Both the position numbers and the translations under genes were made by a program. Shown here in pieces: positions 49,756-57,791 of a stretch of DNA of 64,000 nt. A model generated the notes under the pieces. The model saw nothing but the letters and a program-made list of their open reading frames with translations, made no database searches and had not been told where the DNA came from. The DNA comes from Sphingomonas taxi (lineage in GTDB: Bacteria; Pseudomonadota; Alphaproteobacteria; Sphingomonadales; Sphingomonadaceae): NCBI GenBank assembly GCA_003243195.1, contig QFQI01000005.1, positions 124,001 to 188,000 on the forward strand, written 5' to 3'. Each line of letters starts with the position of its first letter. Position 1 is the first letter of the stretch.

Positions 49756-51507
49756 CTACGCCTCGACCACCCCGAAATCCGACCGTCGCCGGCGCGCGCC
49801 GCCTTCGCCGCGCCGGTTCAGCGCCAGCCGCACGCGGTCCAGCAGTTCTGAACGCCGGTACGGCTTGCTCAGCACGTCCGACGCGCCGGTGTGCGGGCCG
49901 CCGACGACCAGTTCCTCGTTATAGCCGGTGGTCATCAGCACCGACACCGCCGGGTCGCGCTTCGTCACGGCATCGGCGAGCATCAGCCCGTTCATCCCGC
50001 CCGGCATCACCAGGTCGGTGAACAACAGGTCGATCCGCGCGCTGGCATGGGTCGCGTCGAACAGCGCCAGCCCTTCCTCGCCATTCATCGCGCTGGATAC
50101 CCGATAGCCGGAGCTTTCCAGGATCTCGCGCGCAACCGCCAGCACCTCGTCATTGTCCTCGACCACCAGGATATGCTCGGCACCATGGTCCTCGTCATGG
50201 ACGACGGTCGCGATCTGCGGCGTGTCCACGCGCTGCGGCCGGTCCGGCGCGATGGCCGGGAACAGCATCCGTACCAGCGTGCCGCGATCGGGCTTGCTCT
50301 CGATCTCCAGCCGCCCGCCCGACTGACGCACGAAGCCGCTCGCCATCGCCAGCCCCAGCCCCGTGCCCTTGCCGGTGCCCTTGGTGGTGAAGAACGGCTC
50401 GGTCGCGCGTTCCAGCACCTCGGGCCGCATCCCCTGCCCGTCGTCCTCTACCTGAAGCGCGACATAGTCGCCGGGCGGCAGGTCGTGCGTGATATCACCG
50501 TTCAGCCGCAACGGCAGCGTGGAGATCGTGACCAGACCACCTTCAGGCGTCGCATCGCGCGCATTGTTGACGATGTTCAGCACCGCCATCTCAAGCTGGT
50601 CGGGATCGACCACGACATGCGGCAATCCGCGATGCAGGTTCAGCCGAACCTCCACCTGACCGTTGACCGAGCTTTCGATCAGCTCACTGAAGTCGGACAC
50701 CAGATCGGTGAGGTCCAGCGCGCGCGGCTCCAGCCGGCTCTTGCGCGCGAAGGCGAGCAATTGCCGCGTCAGCTTCGCCCCGCGCTCCGCCGCCGATTGT
50801 GCGGCGGCGACGTAGCGGCGCGCGCGTTCGGGATCGCGCGCGGCGGCCACCAGTTCCAGGTTGCCCGTCACCACCTGCAACAGATTGTTGAAATCATGCG
50901 CCAGGCCGGCGGTCAGTTGCCCGATCGACTCCATCTTCTGCGCCTGCCGGTAGGATTGCTCCGAATTGCGGCGGCGCGTCACGTCGAGCTGGCTGGCGAA
51001 GAAATATTGCAGCTTGCCCTGCATGTCATAGACCGGGCCGATGAACACCGCGTTCCAGAACGCCGATCCGTCGCGGCGATAGTTCAGCAGCTCGAGCGCG
51101 ACCGACGAGCGATCCCGCACCGCATCGCGCATCTCGGCGACGGCGTTGCGATCGGTCTGCGCCCCTTGCAGGAAGCGGCAGTTGCGCCCCAGCACCTCGG
51201 ATTCCTCATATCCGGTCAGATCGAGGAACGCCTTGTTGGCGAAGACGATCGGATTGTCGTCCTTGTTCGGATCGGTGAGCAGCATCGGCATCCGCGTCAT
51301 CTCGATCGCGGCGAAGAACACGCCGCCGCGGTCCTGAAGATCTGGATCGGTGATCGTGCTCTCGCGCCAGTGGTGCAGGCCCGATCGCCCCAGCGGCTCG
51401 GACGCGCCGACGTCCATCGTCCCGCCGGCCGGACGCCCGGCGGCAAGGCCGGTGGCGTCCACGTCGTCGTGCGGGGTCGCATCCGTGGGCTGCGTGTCTT
51501 CGCTCAT
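49756..51507 (-). CDS. LOV-domain hybrid histidine kinase (blue-light sensor)
   Basis: 583 residues. LOV core at about 65-175 with GRNCRFLQG, where Cys110 is the flavin adduct cysteine, and FANKAFLDLTGY plus YRRDGSAFWN as expected. Then a kinase: phospho-His204 in GLAHDFNNLL, N-box NIVNNARDA near 311, DDGQGM, GTGLGLAM. A C-terminal receiver has Asp498 in LFTDLVMPGG and Lys548 in LSKPYRRSEL. No membrane segment, so it is cytosolic. An EcfG-like promoter stands upstream. Light-absorbing LOV kinases of other alphaproteobacteria act on adhesion or the general stress response; the output here is unknown. Confidence 0.93.
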   Translation of the reverse strand: MSEDTQPTDATPHDDVDATGLAAGRPAGGTMDVGASEPLGRSGLHHWRESTITDPDLQDRGGVFFAAIEMTRMPMLLTDPNKDDNPIVFANKAFLDLTGYEESEVLGRNCRFLQGAQTDRNAVAEMRDAVRDRSSVALELLNYRRDGSAFWNAVFIGPVYDMQGKLQYFFASQLDVTRRRNSEQSYRQAQKMESIGQLTAGLAHDFNNLLQVVTGNLELVAAARDPERARRYVAAAQSAAERGAKLTRQLLAFARKSRLEPRALDLTDLVSDFSELIESSVNGQVEVRLNLHRGLPHVVVDPDQLEMAVLNIVNNARDATPEGGLVTISTLPLRLNGDITHDLPPGDYVALQVEDDGQGMRPEVLERATEPFFTTKGTGKGTGLGLAMASGFVRQSGGRLEIESKPDRGTLVRMLFPAIAPDRPQRVDTPQIATVVHDEDHGAEHILVVEDNDEVLAVAREILESSGYRVSSAMNGEEGLALFDATHASARIDLLFTDLVMPGGMNGLMLADAVTKRDPAVSVLMTTGYNEELVVGGPHTGASDVLSKPYRRSELLDRVRLALNRRGEGGARRRRSDFGVVEA

Positions 51508-51541
51508 GCCGTTCCTGTTAATAACGCAGGTGAATTATGGT

Positions 51542-51566
51542 AACACGAGCATACGGTCCCTGTTCC
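51542..51566 (-). promoter_or_regulatory. EcfG-like promoter upstream of the LOV kinase
   Basis: On the minus strand GGAAC (51566-51562), 17 bases, GTT (51544-51542), with the -10 about 35 bases before the start. It matches the GGAAC-N16/17-(C)GTT form of sigma-EcfG promoters, except that T replaces the C before GTT. Confidence 0.5.
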
Positions 51567-51601
51567 CGTGCCCTGTTCCGGTGCCACGCTCCCGGCGCCT
51601 C

Positions 51602-52471
51602 CTATCGCGTCGGCACCGGCTCCGCGCCCGAATAATCGTAGAAGCCGCGACCGCTCTTGCGGCCGTACCAGCCCGCCTCGACATATTTCACCAGCAGCGG
51701 CGCGGGCCGGAACTTGGGGTCGCCGGTCCCCTCGAACAACACGCGCGTGATCTCCAGGCAGGTATCCAGCCCGATGAAGTCCGCCAGCGTCAGCGGCCCC
51801 ATCGGGTGGTTGAGCCCCAGCTGGCACGCCAGGTCGATGTCGCGGATCGTCGCCACGCCCTCGCCCAGCGCGAAGCATGCCTCGTTCAGCATCGGCATCA
51901 GCACGCGATTGACGATGAAGCCCGGCGCGTCGTTGGCGCGCACCACCTGCTTGCCCAGCGCGGCGGCATAATCCTCGATGACCGCCACGGTCGCGTCCGA
52001 CGTGGCCAGCCCACGGATCACCTCGATCAGCCCCATGACGGGCACGGGGTTGAAGAAGTGCACGCCGATGAAGCGCGCCGCATCCGGCGCCGCCTGCGCC
52101 AGCCGCGTGATCGGGATCGAGGAGGTGTTGGACGCCAGCACCGCATCGTTACCCAGCACCGCGCCGACGTCCGCGAAGATCCGCCGCTTGATCTCCTCAC
52201 GCTCGGTCGCTGCCTCGATCACCAGCATGCAGTCGCGCATCCGCGCCACCGCGTCGACCGGCTCGATCCGCGCCAGCGTCGTATCGCGCGTCGCGGCGTC
52301 GATCTGCCCCTTGTCCACGCCGCGCGCCAGCCGCTTGCCGATCCCCGCCTTGCCGGCCTCGGCCCGCGCATGGTCCACATCGCTCAGCAACACGCGGAAG
52401 CCCGCCGCGGCGGACACCTGCGCGATGCCCGCGCCCATCTGCCCCGCACCGATCACGCCGATCACCTGCAT
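51602..52471 (-). CDS. 3-hydroxyacyl-CoA (3-hydroxybutyryl-CoA) dehydrogenase
   Basis: 289 residues. Rossmann loop IGVIGAGQMGAGIAQV, NTSSIPITRLA, HFFNPVPVMGLIEVIRG and NHPMGPLTLADFIGLD are the family blocks; the size fits the short PaaH/Hbd form rather than the FadB fusion. It oxidises or reduces (S)-3-hydroxyacyl-CoA with NAD(P). I start at the ATG at 52471 because AGGAG sits six bases ahead; the ATG at 52477 touches that site directly. Confidence 0.93.
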   Translation of the reverse strand: MQVIGVIGAGQMGAGIAQVSAAAGFRVLLSDVDHARAEAGKAGIGKRLARGVDKGQIDAATRDTTLARIEPVDAVARMRDCMLVIEAATEREEIKRRIFADVGAVLGNDAVLASNTSSIPITRLAQAAPDAARFIGVHFFNPVPVMGLIEVIRGLATSDATVAVIEDYAAALGKQVVRANDAPGFIVNRVLMPMLNEACFALGEGVATIRDIDLACQLGLNHPMGPLTLADFIGLDTCLEITRVLFEGTGDPKFRPAPLLVKYVEAGWYGRKSGRGFYDYSGAEPVPTR

Positions 52472-52539
52472 GCCCATCTCCTGTTCATCTGCCGTCGCCT
52501 TTAACCCGCGCGATCGGTAACGCGCCAGCGGAGAGCAGC

Positions 52540-53628
52540 ATGGTGGCAGGCAAGATGATCGTGACGGCGGCATGGCTGCTCGCCGCCTACGCCCCCGAAG
52601 GCGCGCCCGCCAGCCGGCCGACCGCATCGTCGTCCACCCCGCCGCCACCCGCCCGGGTCGAGGACGACCACGCTCGCCCCGCGCCCGGCGGGCAGAAGAC
52701 CTTCGGGGACTGGACGGTCGCGTGCGACAACACCCGCCGCTGCGCCATGGCCTCGCTGGGCGGAGCGGACGGCGCGTTCCCGCCAGTCACCGCGCAGCTC
52801 ACCCGTAAAGCCGGCCCGGACGGCGGCTACGAGATCGCGATCGCCGCCCTCTCGGACGACACCCTGGGCCCGGCTGCGCTGATCGTCGACGGGCGCCGCT
52901 TCCCGCTCTCCGGAGATGGAATGGCCGGCGCGGCGGCACGCATGCTCGCCGCCGCCATCGCCAGTGGCCGCGTGCTGAACGTGCGGGATACCACGGGCGC
53001 GGCGATCGGCGGCATCTCGCTGGCGGGCGCGGCCGCCGCGCTGCGCTACATCGACGCGGCGCAGGGACGCGCCGGCACCGTCACCGCGACCGTCGCGACC
53101 GGGACGCGCACCGCCGCGACGGTCCCCGCCGCCACCAACCCGCCGCGCGTCCGTGCGATCGCCCCGGCCGGCGCGGCGGCGACGCTCACGCCGGCACAGC
53201 TCGCCGGGATGCGGCGAACCGCGACGTGCGAGGATCGCGCGACGCAATGGCCGCCGCGCACGCAGGGGCTGGCCGATGGCACGACGCTGGTGCTGCTGCC
53301 GTGTTCGTCGGGGGCGTATAACGAGATCGACGCACTGTTCGTGGTGCGAAACGGCCGGATCGCGCCGGCCGAGGTCGACGCGCCGGCCGGTTTCGAGGTG
53401 ACTGGCGCCGACACCGCCACCCCCGTGCACAGCATCGTCAACGGCGCCGTGGACGGCGATCTCGTCACCAGCTACGCCAAGGGACGCGGGCTGGGCGATT
53501 GCGGAGTCACGCAGGGCTTCGTCTGGGATGGCCGTCGCCTGCGGCTGGTGGAGCAACGCGCGATGGGCGAGTGCCGCGGCAATCCCGACTATCTCACCGT
53601 GTGGCGCGCGACCGTGGTGCGGCCATGA
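52540..53628 (+). CDS. DUF1176 family protein, first of pair
   Basis: 362 residues. It begins with a hydrophobic leader (MIVTAAWLLAAYA), so probably secreted or anchored. The DUF1176 marks are FGDWTVACDNTRRCAM near 55 and the central LTPAQLAGMRRTATCED; three pairs of Cys suggest disulfides in the periplasm. The function of the family is not known. The stop overlaps the next gene start (ATGA). Met6 at 52555 is an alternative start. Confidence 0.72.
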   Translation: MVAGKMIVTAAWLLAAYAPEGAPASRPTASSSTPPPPARVEDDHARPAPGGQKTFGDWTVACDNTRRCAMASLGGADGAFPPVTAQLTRKAGPDGGYEIAIAALSDDTLGPAALIVDGRRFPLSGDGMAGAAARMLAAAIASGRVLNVRDTTGAAIGGISLAGAAAALRYIDAAQGRAGTVTATVATGTRTAATVPAATNPPRVRAIAPAGAAATLTPAQLAGMRRTATCEDRATQWPPRTQGLADGTTLVLLPCSSGAYNEIDALFVVRNGRIAPAEVDAPAGFEVTGADTATPVHSIVNGAVDGDLVTSYAKGRGLGDCGVTQGFVWDGRRLRLVEQRAMGECRGNPDYLTVWRATVVRP

Positions 53629-54602
53629 TCGCGGCGCTGCTGGTGCTGGCGATGCAGGCCGCCGCCGCCGTCGCGACGCATGGCGACTGGACGGTCGGCT
53701 GCGACAACCGGCGCGTCTGCGAGGCGCTGTCGCGCGTGCCCGAAGGGGGAGCGGACGCCGACTATCCGCTCGTGGTGCTGCGTCGCGACGCCGCGCCGGC
53801 CGCGCCCGCCGCCCTTGAGCTTCCGATCCCGGCCGGCATCGCCGCGGGCACGCGACTGTCGCTGGCGGTCGATGGGCGCACCATCGCAGAACTGGTGGCG
53901 CCGGGCGGCGGCGCGGGGCTGGCGCTGCCTTTCACGGGCACGCTCGCCGCCGCGATCACGCGCGGACGTGTGCTGACGCTCGCCGATCCGTGCCGGCGGG
54001 TGCGCGCACGGGCGTCGCTGGCCGGGCTGGGCGCCGCGCTGACCGCGATCGACACCGCACAGGGGCGCACGGGCACCCGGACCGCGCTGCTCCGACCGGG
54101 CCGCGGCACGGCCGACGCCGTACCGCCCGCCCCGCCGCTGCCGGTGATCGACCAGCCCGAGGTCACCGGCCGCCCCGCGCGAACGCTGTCGCGCGCGCAG
54201 CTCGTCCGCCTGACCGACCCCGCGCAGGCCGGGTGCGGCCCGGCCTTGCCGCGCAGCTATCGCCTCGACGCGCGGCACAGCCTGCTGGCGCTCGAAGCGC
54301 GCTGCGGGGACGCGGCGTCTACGTGGCTGTTCGTCGTGCCCGAGAAGGGTGCCCCGGTAGCGGCGACCTTCGACGTGCCCGCCGCCGATCCGCCCTCGCA
54401 CCGCGTGAACGGCGCGTGGGATCCGGTCGGTCGGCGTGTCGCCACGCTCCTGCCCGCGCATCCCGGACGGGATTGCGGGACGTTGCGCGAGTTCGCGTGG
54501 GATGGTGCGCGCTTCCGGCTGGCGCGGGAGCGCGTCGTCGCCGAATGCCGCCGCACCACGCACCACATCACGACGTGGCAGGCGCGCGTGGCGGTGCACT
54601 GA
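53625..54602 (+). CDS. DUF1176 family protein, second of pair
   Basis: 325 residues. Signal peptide MIAALLVLAMQAAAAVA, then HGDWTVGCDNRRVCEAL, TLSRAQLVRLTD and DCGTLREFAWDGARFRL, each matching a segment of the preceding protein, so the two are paralogues. The start is coupled to the upstream stop. Unknown role. Confidence 0.72.
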   Translation: MIAALLVLAMQAAAAVATHGDWTVGCDNRRVCEALSRVPEGGADADYPLVVLRRDAAPAAPAALELPIPAGIAAGTRLSLAVDGRTIAELVAPGGGAGLALPFTGTLAAAITRGRVLTLADPCRRVRARASLAGLGAALTAIDTAQGRTGTRTALLRPGRGTADAVPPAPPLPVIDQPEVTGRPARTLSRAQLVRLTDPAQAGCGPALPRSYRLDARHSLLALEARCGDAASTWLFVVPEKGAPVAATFDVPAADPPSHRVNGAWDPVGRRVATLLPAHPGRDCGTLREFAWDGARFRLARERVVAECRRTTHHITTWQARVAVH

Positions 54603-54641
54603 CGCCGGCCGTGACCCGAGCGGCGGACGATCCCGCCGCCA

Positions 54642-55619
54642 TCACGGCGCGGGGCGCTCCGCCTGCGCTTCCGCCAGGATCACCGCGAAGCGACCGTCCG
54701 CGTCGCTCCATTCGCGCACCGGCGTCCACCCGCCGGCACGCAGCAGGATACGCGCATCGCGCTCGCCATATTTGTGGCTGTTCTCGGTGTGGATCGTCTC
54801 GCCGGCCGCCATCGAAAAGTCGCGCCCGTCGACGGTGAACGCCACGTCGCGCGTCGCCGCCAGATGCATCTCGATCCGCGCGCGATCGTCGTTCCACCGC
54901 GCCTGATGCACGAACACCTCCACCGGGATCGTGCCGTCCAGCTCGCGGTTGATCCGCTCCAGCAGGTTGCGGTTGAACGCCGCCGTTACCCCCTGCGCAT
55001 CGTCATAGGCCGGCACCAGCACGGCGGGATCCTTGATCCGGTCCATCCCGATCAGCAGCATCGCGCCCTCCCCCAGCGACGCGCGCATCGCGCGCAGCAG
55101 GTCCACCGCGGCATGCGGGATCAGGTTGCCGATCGTCGACCCGGGGAAGAACCCCAGCTTCGGCGCGGTCGCGATCGTGTGCGGCAAGGTCAGCGGACGC
55201 GTGAAATCCGCCTCGAACGGTAGCACCAGCAGGTCGGGGAAGGCATCCGACAGCGCGCGCGCCGATTCGCGCAGGAACGCCCCCGAAATGTCGATCGGCA
55301 CATAGGCGGACGGGCGCAGGCAGCGCAGCACGATCGGCGTCTTGGTCGATGATCCCGAACCGAATTCCACCACCGCGCGCCCTTCGCCGACGATGTCGCG
55401 CAATTCGGGGCACATCCCGCGGAGCAGCGCGGTTTCGGTGCGGGTCGGATAATATTCCGGCAGGTCGGTGATCCGCTCGAACAATTGCGATCCGCGATGG
55501 TCGTAGAACCACCGCGCCGGGATCGCGCGCGGACGCCGCGCCAGCCCCGCCAGCACATCGGCGCGGAACTGTGGATCGGCGAGGCCGGACTGGCCGTCCT
55601 CGGCTTCGGGTTTCAGCAT
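54642..55619 (-). CDS. egtD: L-histidine N-alpha-methyltransferase EgtD
   Basis: 325 residues. SAM motif VVEFGSGSSTKTPIVL near 80, FDLPEYYPTRTE-type segment (ITDLPEYYPTRTET), FPGSTIGNL and the EVFVHQARWNDD segment; these define EgtD, which trimethylates histidine to hercynine. The ATG at 55619 is four bases beyond the egtB stop, so the two genes form an operon. The product, ergothioneine, is a thiol-based antioxidant. Confidence 0.93.
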   Translation of the reverse strand: MLKPEAEDGQSGLADPQFRADVLAGLARRPRAIPARWFYDHRGSQLFERITDLPEYYPTRTETALLRGMCPELRDIVGEGRAVVEFGSGSSTKTPIVLRCLRPSAYVPIDISGAFLRESARALSDAFPDLLVLPFEADFTRPLTLPHTIATAPKLGFFPGSTIGNLIPHAAVDLLRAMRASLGEGAMLLIGMDRIKDPAVLVPAYDDAQGVTAAFNRNLLERINRELDGTIPVEVFVHQARWNDDRARIEMHLAATRDVAFTVDGRDFSMAAGETIHTENSHKYGERDARILLRAGGWTPVREWSDADGRFAVILAEAQAERPAP

Positions 55620-55623
55620 CGCG

Positions 55624-56886
55624 TCACACGTCCCTGGCGAGCCGCACGCCGGTGAACTGCCAGCGCTGGTGCGGGTAGAAGAAATTGCGGTAGCTGGCGC
55701 GCGCATGGCCGCGCGGCGTCGCGCAACTGCCGCCGCGCAGCACGAACTGCCCGCTCATGAACTTGCCGTTATATTCGCCCACCGCCCCCGCGACCGGACG
55801 GAAGCCGGGATAGGGGCGGTATGCCGATCCGGTCCATTCCCACACGTCGCCGAAGAACGCCGGGCCGCCGCCCGACGGTCGCGGCTCCACCGCGCCGGCC
55901 GTGTCCATCTGGTTGCCGGCGGCCGGATCGTGCGCCGCCGCCGCGGCCTCCCATTCGAATTCGGTCGGCAGCCGCGCGCCGGCCCAGGTCGCATAGGCGT
56001 CCGCCTCGTAGAAGCTGACGTGCGTCACCGGCGCGGCGGGGTCGATGGCGCGGCGGCCGTCCAGCCCGAAGCGCGTCCAGCCGCCGTCCCGTTCCTCCCA
56101 GTAGAGCGGAGCCGCGACACGCTCGCGCGTCACCCACGCCCAGCCGTCCGACAGCCACCAGCGCGGATCGGCATAGCCGCCGTCGGCGATGAAGGTCGCC
56201 CATTCGCCATTGGTCACCGTCCGGTCGGCGATCGCATGCGCGGGCAGCAGCGCGCGGTGGCGCGGCCCTTCGCAATCGAACGCGAAGCCCGTGCCGTCGT
56301 GACCGACCTCGACCACGCGCTCGTCGCTCGCCAGCCACCCGATCGGTCCGGGCATCGCCACCGGCACCTTGCGCTCGGCCGGCCACAGCGCCGGCTCCAG
56401 CGGATTCTCCGACAACAGGTGCAGCACGTCGGTGACCAGCAGTTCCTGATGCTGCTCCTCGTGATGGCAACCGAGCGCGACCAGCGCCCGCGCCGCCGCC
56501 GGCAGTGCCTCGAACGCGTCGAGCAGCGCGCCGTTCACCGCATTGCGATACGCCAGCACCTCGTCCAGCGTCGGGCGGGTGACCATGCCACGCCGCCCGC
56601 GCGCATGTCGTCGCCCTTCGGCTTCGTAATAGCTGTTGAACAGGAACGGGAAGCGTTCGTCGTGCAGCCGATAGCCGGGCACATGGTCCCGCAGCACGAA
56701 CGTCTCGAAGAACCATGTCGTATGTGCCAGATGCCATTTGGCCGGCGACGCATCCTCCATCGACTGCACGGTCGCGTCGGCGTCCGACAGGCGCGCGACC
56801 AGCGCCTCGCTGAGCCGCCGCACCCGTGCAAAGCGTCCGGCCAGCGGCGAAGGCACGGCGGCGTCGGGCCGGGGCAGCGTATCCAT
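55624..56886 (-). CDS. egtB: Ergothioneine biosynthesis sulfoxide synthase EgtB
   Basis: 420 residues. N-terminal DinB_2-like iron domain with His55 in WHLAHTTWFFE and the pair His142/His146 in HHEEQHQELL, the expected three iron ligands; C-terminal formylglycine-enzyme-like domain ending RGGSCATPRGHARASYRNFFYPHQRWQFTGVRL-like block. EgtB joins cysteine or gamma-glutamylcysteine to hercynine. The start at 56886 lies six bases past AGGAGG; the ATG at 56892 abuts it and is unlikely. No egtA, egtC or egtE is visible. Confidence 0.93.
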   Translation of the reverse strand: MDTLPRPDAAVPSPLAGRFARVRRLSEALVARLSDADATVQSMEDASPAKWHLAHTTWFFETFVLRDHVPGYRLHDERFPFLFNSYYEAEGRRHARGRRGMVTRPTLDEVLAYRNAVNGALLDAFEALPAAARALVALGCHHEEQHQELLVTDVLHLLSENPLEPALWPAERKVPVAMPGPIGWLASDERVVEVGHDGTGFAFDCEGPRHRALLPAHAIADRTVTNGEWATFIADGGYADPRWWLSDGWAWVTRERVAAPLYWEERDGGWTRFGLDGRRAIDPAAPVTHVSFYEADAYATWAGARLPTEFEWEAAAAAHDPAAGNQMDTAGAVEPRPSGGGPAFFGDVWEWTGSAYRPYPGFRPVAGAVGEYNGKFMSGQFVLRGGSCATPRGHARASYRNFFYPHQRWQFTGVRLARDV

Positions 56887-56939
56887 GGTCATCCTCCTGC
56901 AGCCACCCGGGAGAGCGGGCGTGCACGGGACTGCCTATG

Positions 56940-57497
56940 TTATCGGTTTGCCCCTGCGACCCACAGAACGTCCCCGCCACGGTTAAGGTTCACATGGCGG
57001 CAGGCCACGAACAGAAAATCCGACAGGCGGTTGAGATAGGTCAGCGCCTGCGGATTGGCATGCGGCGCCAGCGCCACCGCCGACCGCTCGGCGCGCCGCA
57101 CGATCGCGCGCGCCAGATGCAGCGACGCCGCCGCGCCGCCCGGCAGCACGAAGCTGCGCAGCGGTTCCAGGTCGGCGTTCAGCGCGTCGATCTCCGTCTC
57201 GAGCCGCTCGACCTGTGCCGCGACGATGCGCAGCGCGGTGTCGGACGGGGTGAAGTCCACGCCCGGCGTCGCCAGATCCGCACCCAGATCGAACAGGTCG
57301 TTCTGGATCCGCGCGAGTTGCTGCGCCAGCGCCGCATCGTCCAGCGCCGCGATCGCGACGCCGATCGCGCTGTTCGCCTCGTCCACGTCGCCGATCGCAT
57401 GCATCCGCGCGTCGGTCTTGGCGACGCGGCTCCCATCGCTCAGCCCGGTGGTGCCGGCATCGCCGGTGCGCGTGTAGATGCGGTTCAGCCGGACCAT
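56940..57497 (-). CDS. Cob(I)yrinic acid a,c-diamide adenosyltransferase, PduO type
   Basis: 185 residues. IYTRTGDAGTTGLSDGSRV is the ATP-binding N-terminus, then IGDVDEANSAIGV, then SLHLARAIVRRAERS and YLNRLSDFLFVACR, the conserved helices of PduO. It adds the adenosyl group to corrinoid to form coenzyme B12. The ATG at 57497 overlaps the stop of the upstream small membrane gene (TGATG). Confidence 0.92.
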   Translation of the reverse strand: MVRLNRIYTRTGDAGTTGLSDGSRVAKTDARMHAIGDVDEANSAIGVAIAALDDAALAQQLARIQNDLFDLGADLATPGVDFTPSDTALRIVAAQVERLETEIDALNADLEPLRSFVLPGGAAASLHLARAIVRRAERSAVALAPHANPQALTYLNRLSDFLFVACRHVNLNRGGDVLWVAGANR

Positions 57498-57730
57498 CAG
57501 GTGCGCCCGGCGGCGAACAGGATCACGACGACGATCAGCACCGCCAGCGCCTGATAGAAGATGCGCATCTGCATCATGCGGTTGGACTTCAACTGCGCGG
57601 CGGTCGGCCCGCCGCCCTCCCCGCGCGCCTCCGCCGACGCCGACTGAAGGAACGAGACGATGCCGCGCACCAGCGCGACCACCGTGGCGATCATCGCCGC
57701 GACCAGCAGGATGACGAGGAAGGTGTTCAT
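57497..57730 (-). CDS. Twin transmembrane helix protein, HIG1-domain-like
   Basis: 77 residues, two hydrophobic helices at about 4-27 and 57-74 joined by a short polar loop. This is the HIG1-like small protein that precedes the PduO-type adenosyltransferase in many alphaproteobacteria. Its mitochondrial relatives assist respiratory complexes; a bacterial role is not defined. Translationally coupled to the downstream gene by a one-base overlap. Confidence 0.75.
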   Translation of the reverse strand: MNTFLVILLVAAMIATVVALVRGIVSFLQSASAEARGEGGGPTAAQLKSNRMMQMRIFYQALAVLIVVVILFAAGRT

Positions 57731-57791
57731 GCGGCGAAGCTAGGCGTGGTTCCGGCAAACGGCAATGGGCGGGAATGTGGCGGGGTGAGCC

